Source: Elusimicrobiota bacterium
GTDB taxonomy: Bacteria; Elusimicrobiota; Endomicrobiia; Endomicrobiales; Endomicrobiaceae
NCBI GenBank assembly: GCA_031256695.1
Contig: JAIRQB010000027.1
Location: 1 to 7,086, forward strand
Direction: 5' to 3'
Length of the DNA: 7,086 bases
Shown: positions 1-5,673 of the stretch, in pieces
Position numbering within the stretch: the first letter of the stretch is position 1
Layout of the letters: every line of letters begins with the position of its first letter
Notes under the pieces: generated by a model
Seen by the model: only the letters and a program-made list of their open reading frames with translations
What the model was told of the DNA's origin: nothing
Databases searched by the model: none
Program-made: the position numbers and the translations under genes

Positions 1-721
1 GCTCTATGCCGTCTTTTGTTTTGACGGCGCAGCCTTGACAATTCCCAAGCCCGCAAGCCATCTTTTCTTCAAGAGAAGCAAAGCCTTTTAAATGATTGCG
101 TTTTAAAACGGCAGAGGCGGATTTAATCATTTCAGACGGTCCGCATATATAAAAAACAGCCTCAGTATAAAGATTCAAATTCTTTTCTAACAGTTTTGTA
201 ATAAAGCCTTTTTTTCCAACCGAGCCGTCTTCTGTTGAAATAAAAACTCCATTGCAGAATTTTTTAATTTGATTTAAGCGGAGCAAATCGTTTTTTGCCT
301 TTGCGCCGTAAAATAAAATTATTTTTTCTTTTATTGTTTTAGCGAGGAAAAATAAAGACGCTATGCCCGTTCCGCCCGCTATAAGAATTGCCGTTTTGCC
401 TTTTTGACGGGCGGCGGCGCTTTGTTCTAAATAACCGTTGCCGAGCGGTCCTAAAGCGTCAATTTGCCCGTTTTTTATTTCAGACAAAGTTTTTGTTCCT
501 TTGCCTGCCGCTTTGTATAAAAATGAAATAATTTGTCCTTCGGCATCATATATGCTGAAAGGTCTTCTCAAAAAAAAGCCGGGCGCAGTTATCATAAAAA
601 ACTGCCCCGGTCTGCAATTTTGCGCCGCTTCTTTTGCCTCTATTTTCAATTCAAAATAATCTTTTGCAATCTGTTTATTTGAGATTATCTTATAGCGTCT
701 ATCAAATCTTAATTTTCCCAA
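1..721 (-). CDS. pyrK: Dihydroorotate dehydrogenase (NAD) electron-transfer subunit PyrK, 3' end outside window
   Basis: This is the iron-sulfur/FAD subunit that passes electrons from dihydroorotate dehydrogenase type 1B (PyrD) to NAD+ in the cytoplasm. About 240 residues are visible. In order they show PGQF near residue 38, the flavin-binding RRPFSI at 52-57, a nucleotide-binding AGGTGIAS loop at 115-122, a CGPSEM motif in the NAD half, and EEKMACGLGNCQGC near the end. That last motif places three [2Fe-2S] cysteines at about 223, 228 and 231. The family's fourth cysteine and the last 15-20 residues should lie beyond base 1. No ATG occurs at a sensible place: the first in-frame ATG (residue 43) would cut into the flavin domain. 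I chose TTG at 721 because the frame opens only two codons upstream and an AGGGGG site lies 9 bases before it. This start overlaps the pyrC end by 13 bases, which indicates translational coupling. The family assignment is secure; the exact start is an inference. Confidence 0.94.
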   Translation of the reverse strand, partial: MGKLRFDRRYKIISNKQIAKDYFELKIEAKEAAQNCRPGQFFMITAPGFFLRRPFSIYDAEGQIISFLYKAAGKGTKTLSEIKNGQIDALGPLGNGYLEQSAAARQKGKTAILIAGGTGIASLFFLAKTIKEKIILFYGAKAKNDLLRLNQIKKFCNGVFISTEDGSVGKKGFITKLLEKNLNLYTEAVFYICGPSEMIKSASAVLKRNHLKGFASLEEKMACGLGNCQGCAVKTKDGIE

Positions 722-1977
722 ACTATTTTACCCCCTACTATAGTCATTACGGCGGCTCCTCTAAAATTCCGTCCTATAAAAGGAGAATTTGCGCTTTTAG
801 ACACAATATCCTCTTTTTTAAATTCATAAAAGCATTGCGGGTCTATTATTGTAATGTCAGCGATGCCACCTTCTTTTAAAGAACCTCTATTTTTTAAATT
901 AAAAATTCTTGCAGGGTTAAATGAGATTTTTTCCACCGCTTGAGAAAGCGTCAAAATATCATTGTCAACTAATTCATTTAGGACAAGACTCAGCATAGTT
1001 TCAAAGCCGATTATGCCGAAAGGAGCGGCGTCAAATTCTCTCATCTTTTCTTCTTGAGTGTGAGGAGCGTGGTCGGTGGCTATGCAGTCAATAGTTCCGT
1101 CGGAGAGAGCCTTTCTTATAGCCTCTAAATCTTTTTTGCTCCTCAAGGGCGGGTTCATTTTTGTATTAGCGTCAAAGACTCTTACATCGTCGTCTGTTAG
1201 AGAAAAATAATGAGGGCAAGTTTCTGCTGTAACTTTTATGCCTCTTTTTTTTGCGCGCCGCACTAAATCCGCCGAGCCTGCCGTTGAAATATGCGCTATA
1301 TGGAGATGTCCTCCTGTGAGCTCTGCAAGCATAATGTCGCGGCTTACCATTATCTCTTCCGCTTGAGCGGGTATGCCTCTTAAGCCTAAAATTGTGGAGT
1401 TTAAGCCTTCATTCATTACGCCCAAAGCGCTAAGTTCTTTGTCTTCGCAATGAGAAATTACGGGCAGAGAAAACATTTTTGAATACTCCAAAGCGCGCCG
1501 CATAATTTGAGAGTTGGAAACAGGCTCTCCGTCGTCGCTTATTGCAATAATGCCCGCTCTTTTCAAAACGCCTATTTCAGATAATTCCGCGCCTTGAGAA
1601 TTTTTTGTAATGCAGCCTATTGGAAAAACGTTTACAACTCCCTCTTTTTGGGCTTTCAAAAGTATAAATTCCACAGTCGGCGCATTGTCTATCGGCGGTT
1701 TTGTATTAGGCATACAGAAAACTGAAGTTATGCCGCCTTTTGCGGCAGATTGCGTTCCGCTTTTAATAGTCTCTTTATTTTCCAACCCCGGTTCTCTCAA
1801 ATGAGAGTGAATGTCAATTATGCCCGGTATCGCTATTTTGCCGCTTCCGTCTATAACTTTAGAAAAAGCCTTGCCAGGTTTAGAAACAATCAATCCGTTT
1901 TCTATAAAGAGGCTGTCTACGGCATCTTTATTTTGAGAAGGGTCAACAACTCTTATGTTTTTAATTTCAAAGTTCAT
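709..1977 (-). CDS. pyrC: Dihydroorotase, class I (PyrC)
   Basis: This zinc amidohydrolase cyclises N-carbamoyl-L-aspartate to L-dihydroorotate, the third step of de novo UMP synthesis, in the cytoplasm. The 422 residues match the usual class I length. Visible motifs are the metal-binding DIHSHLREPG (His57, His59), the substrate-binding stretch FCMPNTKPP (87-95), SDDGEPVSN with an Asp near 149, ISHCED (His176), HIAHISTAGS (His229), AETCPHYF, MNPPLR, and TDHAPH (catalytic Asp302). An Asp at the SDDG position, rather than a carboxylated lysine, is the pattern of Aquifex/Bacillus-type class I enzymes. The ATG at 1977 lies inside the end of pyrB (11-base overlap, sharing ATGAACTTTGA). It is preceded by a modest GGCGGG-like site, so translation is probably coupled to pyrB. 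No catalytic residue appears to be missing. Confidence 0.97.
   Translation of the reverse strand: MNFEIKNIRVVDPSQNKDAVDSLFIENGLIVSKPGKAFSKVIDGSGKIAIPGIIDIHSHLREPGLENKETIKSGTQSAAKGGITSVFCMPNTKPPIDNAPTVEFILLKAQKEGVVNVFPIGCITKNSQGAELSEIGVLKRAGIIAISDDGEPVSNSQIMRRALEYSKMFSLPVISHCEDKELSALGVMNEGLNSTILGLRGIPAQAEEIMVSRDIMLAELTGGHLHIAHISTAGSADLVRRAKKRGIKVTAETCPHYFSLTDDDVRVFDANTKMNPPLRSKKDLEAIRKALSDGTIDCIATDHAPHTQEEKMREFDAAPFGIIGFETMLSLVLNELVDNDILTLSQAVEKISFNPARIFNLKNRGSLKEGGIADITIIDPQCFYEFKKEDIVSKSANSPFIGRNFRGAAVMTIVGGKIVWEN
731..736 (-). promoter_or_regulatory. Ribosome binding site for pyrK (supports a TTG start)
   Basis: AGGGGG on the minus strand lies 9 bases before TTG at 721, inside the last codons of pyrC. 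It is the only strong Shine-Dalgarno-like match near the beginning of the PyrK reading frame, so it decides the start call. Confidence 0.6.
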
Positions 1978-2902
1978 TTTTGCCCGCCTTTGGTTTTAAT
2001 AAAAATAAAACAGCCATTCTGACCGCTATTCCATTTGTCACCTGCTCATTTATAACTGAATTTACGCTGTCTGCGGCGTCTGATGATATTTCAATGCCCC
2101 TGTTCATAGGACCCGGGTGCATTATCAAAATATCTTTTTTCGCTTTCGCAAGCCTCGCCTTTGTCAACTGATAGAGTTCTACGTATTCGTGGACTGAAGG
2201 GAAAAGATTTTCTTTTTGCCTCTCTAACTGTATTCTTAAAATATTTACAACATCTGCTTTTTTTATAGCCTCGTCTAAATCATAGTAGACTTCAACGCCT
2301 AAAGTTTCAATTTTAGGCGGTATTAAAGTAGGAGGACCTGCCACAGACACTTTTGCCCCCATTTTTGTCAAAGCCCATATATTTGATTTAGCCACCCGCG
2401 AATGCAAGATATCTCCTACAAGCAAAACGTTTAGATTTTCAAAACTCTTTTTTTTCTCATAAATAGTGTAGAGGTCAAGAAGCCCTTGCGTAGGATGTTC
2501 GTGAAAACCGTCTCCCGCATTTATAATAGAGGCGTCTAATGAGCGGGCTAAAATATCGGGCGCTCCCGAGAGAGAATGCCTTATTATGATGTAATCGGCG
2601 TTCATTGCCTGCAAAGTTTTTCCCGTATCTATTAAACTCTCGCCTTTTACGACGCTTGAAGCGGCGACTGTTATATTTACGACATCGGCTGAAAGTCTTT
2701 TTGCGGCTATTTCAAAAGAAGTCCTAGTGCGCGTTGAAGGCTCGTAAAAAAGCGTCACAACAGTTTTTCCGAGCAGAGTCGGCGCTTTTTTTACTGAACG
2801 CGTAAAAAGACTTTTAAACGGGCGGACTGAATCTAAAACAATTTGCAATTCTTTTTTGTCTAAATTTTGAAGTCCTAATAAATATTTTCTGTTTAAAATC
2901 AT
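1967..2902 (-). CDS. pyrB: Aspartate carbamoyltransferase catalytic subunit (PyrB)
   Basis: This enzyme condenses carbamoyl phosphate and L-aspartate to N-carbamoyl-aspartate, the committed step of pyrimidine synthesis. The 311 residues equal a normal catalytic chain. The phosphate-binding STRTRTSFE is at 56-64, the 80s-loop lysine in VVKGES near 86, IRHS at 107-110, HPTQGLLDL at 136-144, SRVAKSN at 168-174 and the C-terminal HPGPMNRG at 262-269. These motifs separate it from ornithine carbamoyltransferase, which has a different aspartate/ornithine loop. No regulatory chain gene (pyrI) is present nearby, so a Bacillus-type unregulated trimer is the likely form (inference). The ATG at 2902 is preceded by GAGG only 4 bases upstream, a rather tight spacing, but the N-terminus matches the family. 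The gene is 74 bases downstream of pyrR and overlaps pyrC by 11 bases. Confidence 0.98.
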   Translation of the reverse strand: MILNRKYLLGLQNLDKKELQIVLDSVRPFKSLFTRSVKKAPTLLGKTVVTLFYEPSTRTRTSFEIAAKRLSADVVNITVAASSVVKGESLIDTGKTLQAMNADYIIIRHSLSGAPDILARSLDASIINAGDGFHEHPTQGLLDLYTIYEKKKSFENLNVLLVGDILHSRVAKSNIWALTKMGAKVSVAGPPTLIPPKIETLGVEVYYDLDEAIKKADVVNILRIQLERQKENLFPSVHEYVELYQLTKARLAKAKKDILIMHPGPMNRGIEISSDAADSVNSVINEQVTNGIAVRMAVLFLLKPKAGKNEL

Positions 2903-2976
2903 AAATCCTCTTTTTTACAGGCAACTATTGAGTATTGACGCGCGCCGCTTGACATCCGCGGCTGCAGACGGCAAAA
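2903..2976 (-). other. pyrR-pyrB intergenic spacer with small inverted repeat
   Basis: This is a 74-base gap, the only appreciable spacer inside the pyr cluster. It contains GCCGC (2944-2948) and GCGGC (2958-2962), which can pair as a 5-bp stem around a 9-base loop. No T-run follows on the transcribed strand, so it does not look like an intrinsic terminator. I could not find the purine-rich GAGAGG-type core known from Bacillus PyrR-binding loops. A GAGG ribosome site sits at 2907-2910. Any attenuator role is unsupported. Confidence 0.4.
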
Positions 2977-3504
2977 CTATAAAACTATAACTCTATCAAC
3001 TTTTTCTATTTCTTTGCATTCAACTTTTATTTTTTTTGCGCTGGGATATTTAAAGCCCACGTAATTTGCTTCTATTGGAAATTCTCTATTCCCTCTGTCT
3101 ATTAAAACGGCAAGTTTAATAGTTTTCGGACGTCCGAAGGATATTAAAATATCTAATGCGGCTCTGACAGTTCTGCCCGTAAAGAGAACGTCGTCAACGA
3201 GCAGTATATTTTTTTTATTTAAGTCAAAAGGGATTTCAGTATCTTTTATCAGCGGAATATCCAAACCCAAATCGTCTATATCATCTCTGTAGAGCGTTAT
3301 ATCTATAGTTCCAAAGGGAAATTGCAGAGAGGGCTTTTTTAAACGTTTTGAAAGAGCCTCCGTTATTCTTTTAGATAAAAAGACGCCTTTTGTATGCATT
3401 CCAACGACCGCTAAATTGTCAAGGCTGGGATTGTCTCTTAAAATTTCACTGCAAATTTTTTCTACCGCTTGATTAAAACCCGCTGAATCTAAAATTATAT
3501 CCAT
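2977..3504 (-). CDS. pyrR: Bifunctional pyr operon regulator / uracil phosphoribosyltransferase PyrR
   Basis: PyrR belongs to the type I phosphoribosyltransferase fold. In Bacillus and relatives it binds pyr leader mRNA when UMP is plentiful and causes attenuation; it also has weak uracil phosphoribosyltransferase activity. The 175 residues fit the family (about 180). Visible signatures are GMHTKGVFLSKR (35-46), GTIDITLYRDD (65-75), IPFDL (91-95), the PRPP-binding loop ILLVDDVLFTGRT (100-112), RAALDIL, FGRPKTIKLAVLIDRG (123-138) and ELPI-like EFPIEANYVG. Start evidence is strong: AGGAGG at 3510-3515 is 5 bases before the ATG. As first gene of pyrR-pyrB-pyrC-pyrK it matches the classic position of the regulator. 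No recognisable PyrR RNA target was found upstream, so whether it regulates here by RNA binding is open. Confidence 0.95.
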   Translation of the reverse strand: MDIILDSAGFNQAVEKICSEILRDNPSLDNLAVVGMHTKGVFLSKRITEALSKRLKKPSLQFPFGTIDITLYRDDIDDLGLDIPLIKDTEIPFDLNKKNILLVDDVLFTGRTVRAALDILISFGRPKTIKLAVLIDRGNREFPIEANYVGFKYPSAKKIKVECKEIEKVDRVIVL

Positions 3505-3509
3505 CGCCG

Positions 3510-3515
3510 CCTCCT
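3510..3515 (-). promoter_or_regulatory. Strong ribosome binding site for pyrR
   Basis: A perfect AGGAGG lies 5 bases upstream of the pyrR ATG. It is the strongest Shine-Dalgarno site in the window and fixes the pyrR start. Confidence 0.85.
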
Positions 3516-3526
3516 AAAAATTAAAA

Positions 3527-3535
3527 ATTATGTCA
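3527..3535 (-). promoter_or_regulatory. Possible extended -10 promoter for the pyr operon
   Basis: On the minus strand TGACATAAT resembles an extended -10 element (TGnTATAAT, one mismatch in the hexamer). No good -35 box lies 16-18 bases upstream. Transcription starting about 7 bases downstream would give an untranslated leader of only about 15 bases, which leaves room for the AGGAGG site but not for an attenuator. The overlapping TTGACA could instead be read as a -35 box, but the spacing then puts the -10 on the ribosome site, which is unlikely. The evidence is motif resemblance only. Confidence 0.25.
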
Positions 3536-3586
3536 ATACTGCATCTTTATCTTGCCTTTGAAAAGAGAAAAGAAACGGCAACAGTG

Positions 3587-3621
3587 ATTGCGGCGCGCTA
3601 TGTGTTTGCGCACGACGCAAT
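3587..3621. repeat. Degenerate palindromic element next to pyrR
   Basis: The outer arms ATTGCG (3587-3592) and CGCAAT (3616-3621) are perfectly complementary. Inside them lie GCGC-containing inner arms around TATGTGTTT, and the element is followed by GACACCC. It has the same outer arms and the same trailing TGACACCC as the two perfect hairpins at 3657 and 3833. It therefore looks like a variant of the same element, with a longer and less regular middle. Confidence 0.65.
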
Positions 3622-3780
3622 GACACCCAGTTTGGGCAAAGACAAAAACAAAATGGATTGCGGCTTCCGCCGCAATGACACCCGGGCACAGTGTGTTTGC
3701 GCCGAGCGCCGGCTTCTATCTAAACCGCTCATCGCGCTTGTCTCTATCAGAATTGCGCAGCGCACTTGTCTCTATCAGAA
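3606..3780. repeat. Tandem long repeat, copy A (175 bp)
   Basis: This is the first copy of a directly duplicated block. It begins TTGCGCACGACGC, continues through GGGCAAAGAC, a perfect hairpin, GGGCACAGTG and GCCGGCTTCTATC, and ends in two 28-bp subrepeats. Bases 3631-3702 are identical to 3807-3878 over 72 bases. Apart from indels I count five mismatches with copy B by eye, so the duplication appears recent or is kept homogeneous by recombination. Confidence 0.92.
3639..3676 (-). terminator. Terminator-like hairpin, copy A
   Basis: On the minus strand ATTGCGGC and GCCGCAAT (3657-3676) form a perfect 8-bp stem closed by a GGAA loop, a GNRA-type tetraloop. It is followed after CC by the T-rich stretch ATTTTGTTTTTG. 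This is the layout of an intrinsic terminator for transcripts coming from ptsI. The two-base gap and interrupted T-run make it imperfect, and the hairpin is also part of a repeat family, so function is inferred. Confidence 0.4.
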
Positions 3781-3794
3781 TTGCGCACGACGCA
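3737..3794. repeat. 28-30-bp subrepeats, copies 1-2
   Basis: There are two adjacent copies (3737-3764, 3765-3794) with a constant core CTTGTCTCTATCAG followed by AATTGCGC and a variable tail (AGCGCA, ACGACGCA). Around copy 2, GCGCA before the core can pair with TGCGC after it, making a 5-bp stem over a 17-base loop; copy 1 has only GCGC/GCGC. The units are head-to-tail without unique spacers. Confidence 0.85.
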
Positions 3795-4002
3795 AATGAC
3801 ACCCGTTTTGGGCAAAGACAAAAACAAAATGGATTGCGGCTTCCGCCGCAATGACACCCGGGCACAGTGTGTTTGCGCAGCGCTGTGTTTTTGCGCCGAA
3901 CGCCGGCTTCTATCTAAACCGCGCATCTCGCTTGTCTCTATCAGAATTGCGCAGCGCACTTGTTTCTATCAGAATTGCGCATCGCACTTGTCTCTATCAG
4001 AA
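3781..4002. repeat. Tandem long repeat, copy B (222 bp)
   Basis: This second copy directly abuts copy A. Its extra 47 bases are fully accounted for: one A in CGCAAATGAC, an 18-base insertion at 3879-3896 (itself a partial repeat of the preceding GTGTTTGCGC stretch), and one additional 28-bp subrepeat. A third copy seems to begin at 4003 (TTGCGCGCGCCGC then AAATGACGC) and is lost by about 4024, shortly before the ptsI stop codon at 4045-4047. Confidence 0.92.
3815..3852 (-). terminator. Terminator-like hairpin, copy B
   Basis: The hairpin (3833-3852) and T-rich tail are identical to copy A, 176 bases further upstream in the transcription direction. It is the first strong stem with a T-rich tail met by polymerase leaving ptsI, about 190 bases past the stop codon. 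If active it would separate gltX-ptsI transcription from the pyr operon. Confidence 0.4.
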
Positions 4003-4016
4003 TTGCGCGCGCCGCA
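3931..4016. repeat. 28-30-bp subrepeats, copies 3-5
   Basis: Three further head-to-tail copies are at 3931-3958, 3959-3986 (one core mismatch, TTTC for TCTC) and 3987-4016. Their tails are AGCGCA, ATCGCA and GCGCCGCA. Copies 4 and 5 keep the flanking GCGCA/TGCGC-type pairing, copy 5 with 4 bp; copy 3 pairs poorly. Copy number differs from the 3737 group (three against two), as expected from slippage or unequal recombination. Confidence 0.85.
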
Positions 4017-4021
4017 AATGA

Positions 4022-4034
4022 CGCTGAGACAGCG
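4022..4034 (-). other. Small perfect stem-loop just after ptsI
   Basis: CGCTG and CAGCG pair around a 3-base loop, starting about 10 bases past the ptsI stop codon. No T-run follows on the transcribed strand, so it is a weak candidate for termination or mRNA 3'-end protection. Confidence 0.3.
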
Positions 4035-4044
4035 ACATAAGTTC

Positions 4045-5670
4045 CTAAATTGTTAATTCTCTGATGTGTTTTCTCAAAGGTAAAACTTTTGCAGGGGATA
4101 CTGACAATTCATCAATTCCCATCTTTAAAAATTCTTCTGTCAGTTTTAAGTTTCCCGCTAATTCTCCGCAAATGCCGACCCAAGCATTATTTTTATGCCC
4201 TTTTTCAACTACTTCTTTAATCAAAGTCATAATAGCGGGATGGTAAATATCGGCATAGCGCTCAATTTTTTGATTTTGTCTGTCAACTGCTAAAGTATAT
4301 TGAGTCAAATCATTTGTCCCTATGCTGAAAAAATCAACTTCTGGGGCAAGAGTTTCGCAAATAAGAGCGGCGGCAGGCGTTTCTATCATAATGCCCACTT
4401 GAGTTTTATCATTGAAAGCCGCTCCTTCTGTTCTCAATTCTTTCTTTACATCGTCTATAAATTTTTTAGCCTCGCGCGCTTCCCAAAGAGATGCAATCAT
4501 TGGAAACATCACCGCTATATTTCCAAAAGCGGAAGCCCTATACAAAGCCCGCAGTTGAGTTTTAAAAACTTCAGGTCTATCAAAACTCAATCGTATTCCG
4601 CGCAAACCCAAAGCGGGATTTTCCTCTTTGTCTAAATTGAAATAATCAACTTGTTTATCAGCGCCTATATCCATAGTTCTAATTACAACTTCTTTGCCGT
4701 CAAGCCCCTCGGCAACTTTTTTATAGGCGTTAAATTGTTCTTCCTCGCTGGGATAAGATTTCGCGCTTATATATAAAAACTCGCTTCTAAAAAGACCTAT
4801 CCCCCCCGCGTCATTTTCTAAAACCAAAGGCAATTCTTCAGGCGCTCCTATATTTGCGCAAACTCTAATTTTGCGCCCGTTACGCGTTATATTTTCTTTT
4901 CCAATAAACTCCAAGAAAAATTTTTTCTCTTTGTCCTCTTTTTCTTTTTTTTCTCTTATGTTTTTTAAAGTAATTTCATCGGGCGATATATAAACTGCTC
5001 CTGCATTTCCGTCAACTGCCGCTGTTTTACCGTCAAGCGATTTGTCTATTTTTACGCCCAACTGCAAAACGGCGGGTATGCCTAAATTGCGCGCAAGAAT
5101 TGATGTGTGAGAAGTTGTTGACCCCTCTGCTGTAATTAAAGCGAGCAGTTTTGATTTATCAAATTGCATAGTTTGGCTTGGATTTAAATCTTTTGCGGCT
5201 AAAATAAAAGGGTTTTCTCTATTTATGCCCGCTGACTCTTTTCCCAAAATGCAATTTATCAGCCTTGAAGTTATATCTCTGACATCTGCCGCTCTTGCGC
5301 GCATATATTCATCGTCAGACGCTGAAAAGTTTTCAGCAAATTCTTCGCCCGTAGAATAAGCGGCAAAATCAGCGCTGTTTTTCTTGTCTCTTATTTTTTC
5401 CAAAATAGCGTCTATATAATCATCGTCTTCTAACATCATTTTGTGTATTTCAAAAATAGCCGCATCTTTTTCCCCCGCCTCTTTTAACGCCTTTTGATAG
5501 ACTTCGTCAATTTGAGTTTTGGCTGTCTCTAAAGATTTTTTAAGACGCTCTATTTCCGCCTCGGGATTATCCGTAAAAGAAATCTCAGCGCCGAGTTTTT
5601 TTTCTTCATAAAAATATATTGTTCCTATAGCGGCGCCGGGACTTCCGCTTTTGCCTTGTAATGTTTCCAT
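4045..5670 (-). CDS. ptsI: Phosphoenolpyruvate-protein phosphotransferase, PTS Enzyme I (short C-terminus)
   Basis: Cytoplasmic Enzyme I takes phosphate from phosphoenolpyruvate onto a histidine and passes it to HPr, powering PTS sugar uptake and signalling. The 541 residues show the N-terminal HPr-binding helical region (about 30-145), the swivelling phosphohistidine domain with TTSHTSILARNLGIPA (His188) and the C-terminal PEP-binding barrel. Barrel motifs are GLFRSEFL (Arg295), RTMDIGADK (Arg331), NPALGLRGIR, MIETPAA (Glu430), GTNDLTQY (451-458) and GICGELAG (Cys501, the proton donor position). Numbering stays within one residue of E. coli Enzyme I up to here, yet the protein ends at IRELTI, about 30 residues before the usual C-terminus (570-575). 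The motif set separates it from PEP synthase and pyruvate phosphate dikinase. AAGGAG at 5680-5685, 9 bases before the ATG, lies inside gltX; the gltX stop is 3 bases upstream. No HPr or Enzyme II gene is visible. Confidence 0.96.
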   Translation of the reverse strand: METLQGKSGSPGAAIGTIYFYEEKKLGAEISFTDNPEAEIERLKKSLETAKTQIDEVYQKALKEAGEKDAAIFEIHKMMLEDDDYIDAILEKIRDKKNSADFAAYSTGEEFAENFSASDDEYMRARAADVRDITSRLINCILGKESAGINRENPFILAAKDLNPSQTMQFDKSKLLALITAEGSTTSHTSILARNLGIPAVLQLGVKIDKSLDGKTAAVDGNAGAVYISPDEITLKNIREKKEKEDKEKKFFLEFIGKENITRNGRKIRVCANIGAPEELPLVLENDAGGIGLFRSEFLYISAKSYPSEEEQFNAYKKVAEGLDGKEVVIRTMDIGADKQVDYFNLDKEENPALGLRGIRLSFDRPEVFKTQLRALYRASAFGNIAVMFPMIASLWEAREAKKFIDDVKKELRTEGAAFNDKTQVGIMIETPAAALICETLAPEVDFFSIGTNDLTQYTLAVDRQNQKIERYADIYHPAIMTLIKEVVEKGHKNNAWVGICGELAGNLKLTEEFLKMGIDELSVSPAKVLPLRKHIRELTI

Positions 5671-5673
5671 AAA

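Larger units (their letters stand above)
3505..4044. other. 540-base ptsI-pyrR intergenic region without a credible gene
   Basis: Bases 3505-3585 are AT-rich and hold the pyrR ribosome site and possible promoter. Bases 3587 to about 4024 are a GC-richer array of direct and inverted repeats, described separately. Open frames exist on both strands here, but their translations simply repeat the DNA duplication (for example TRAQCVCA and SIRIAQRTC recur). They are cysteine- and arginine-rich, have no convincing ribosome sites, and differ in each frame, so I call none of them a gene. No tRNA or rRNA signature was seen. Confidence 0.85.

Noticed and set aside
438..879. Plus-strand open frames opposite pyrK and pyrC
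   Set aside because: They lie antisense to well-supported family proteins and show no recognisable domain or ribosome binding site.
2944..2962. GCCGC/GCGGC stem in the pyrR-pyrB gap as an intrinsic terminator or attenuator
   Set aside because: The stem is only 5 bp with a 9-base loop, no T-run follows on the transcribed strand, and no clear alternative antiterminator pairing was found.
3531..3536. TTGACA on the minus strand as a -35 box for pyrR
   Set aside because: A correctly spaced -10 would fall on the AGGAGG ribosome site, and no TATAAT-like sequence is there. The same bases fit better as part of an extended -10 element.
2931..3540. Nine-base inverted repeat AGTATTGAC / GTCAATACT flanking pyrR, as if at mobile-element ends
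   Set aside because: It does not extend beyond nine bases, and a match of this length over about 600 bases is expected by chance. No transposase or target duplication is seen.
3737..4016. Repeats of about 28 bp that could suggest a CRISPR array
   Set aside because: The copies are head-to-tail with only 6-8 variable bases between cores, lie in two blocks inside a larger duplication, and no cas gene is present. CRISPR spacers should be unique and about 30 bases.
3530..4056. Overlapping open frames on both strands across the repeat array (about 70-96 codons)
   Set aside because: Their proteins mirror the DNA repeats, differ in each frame, are rich in Cys and Arg, and lack convincing ribosome sites and homologous motifs.
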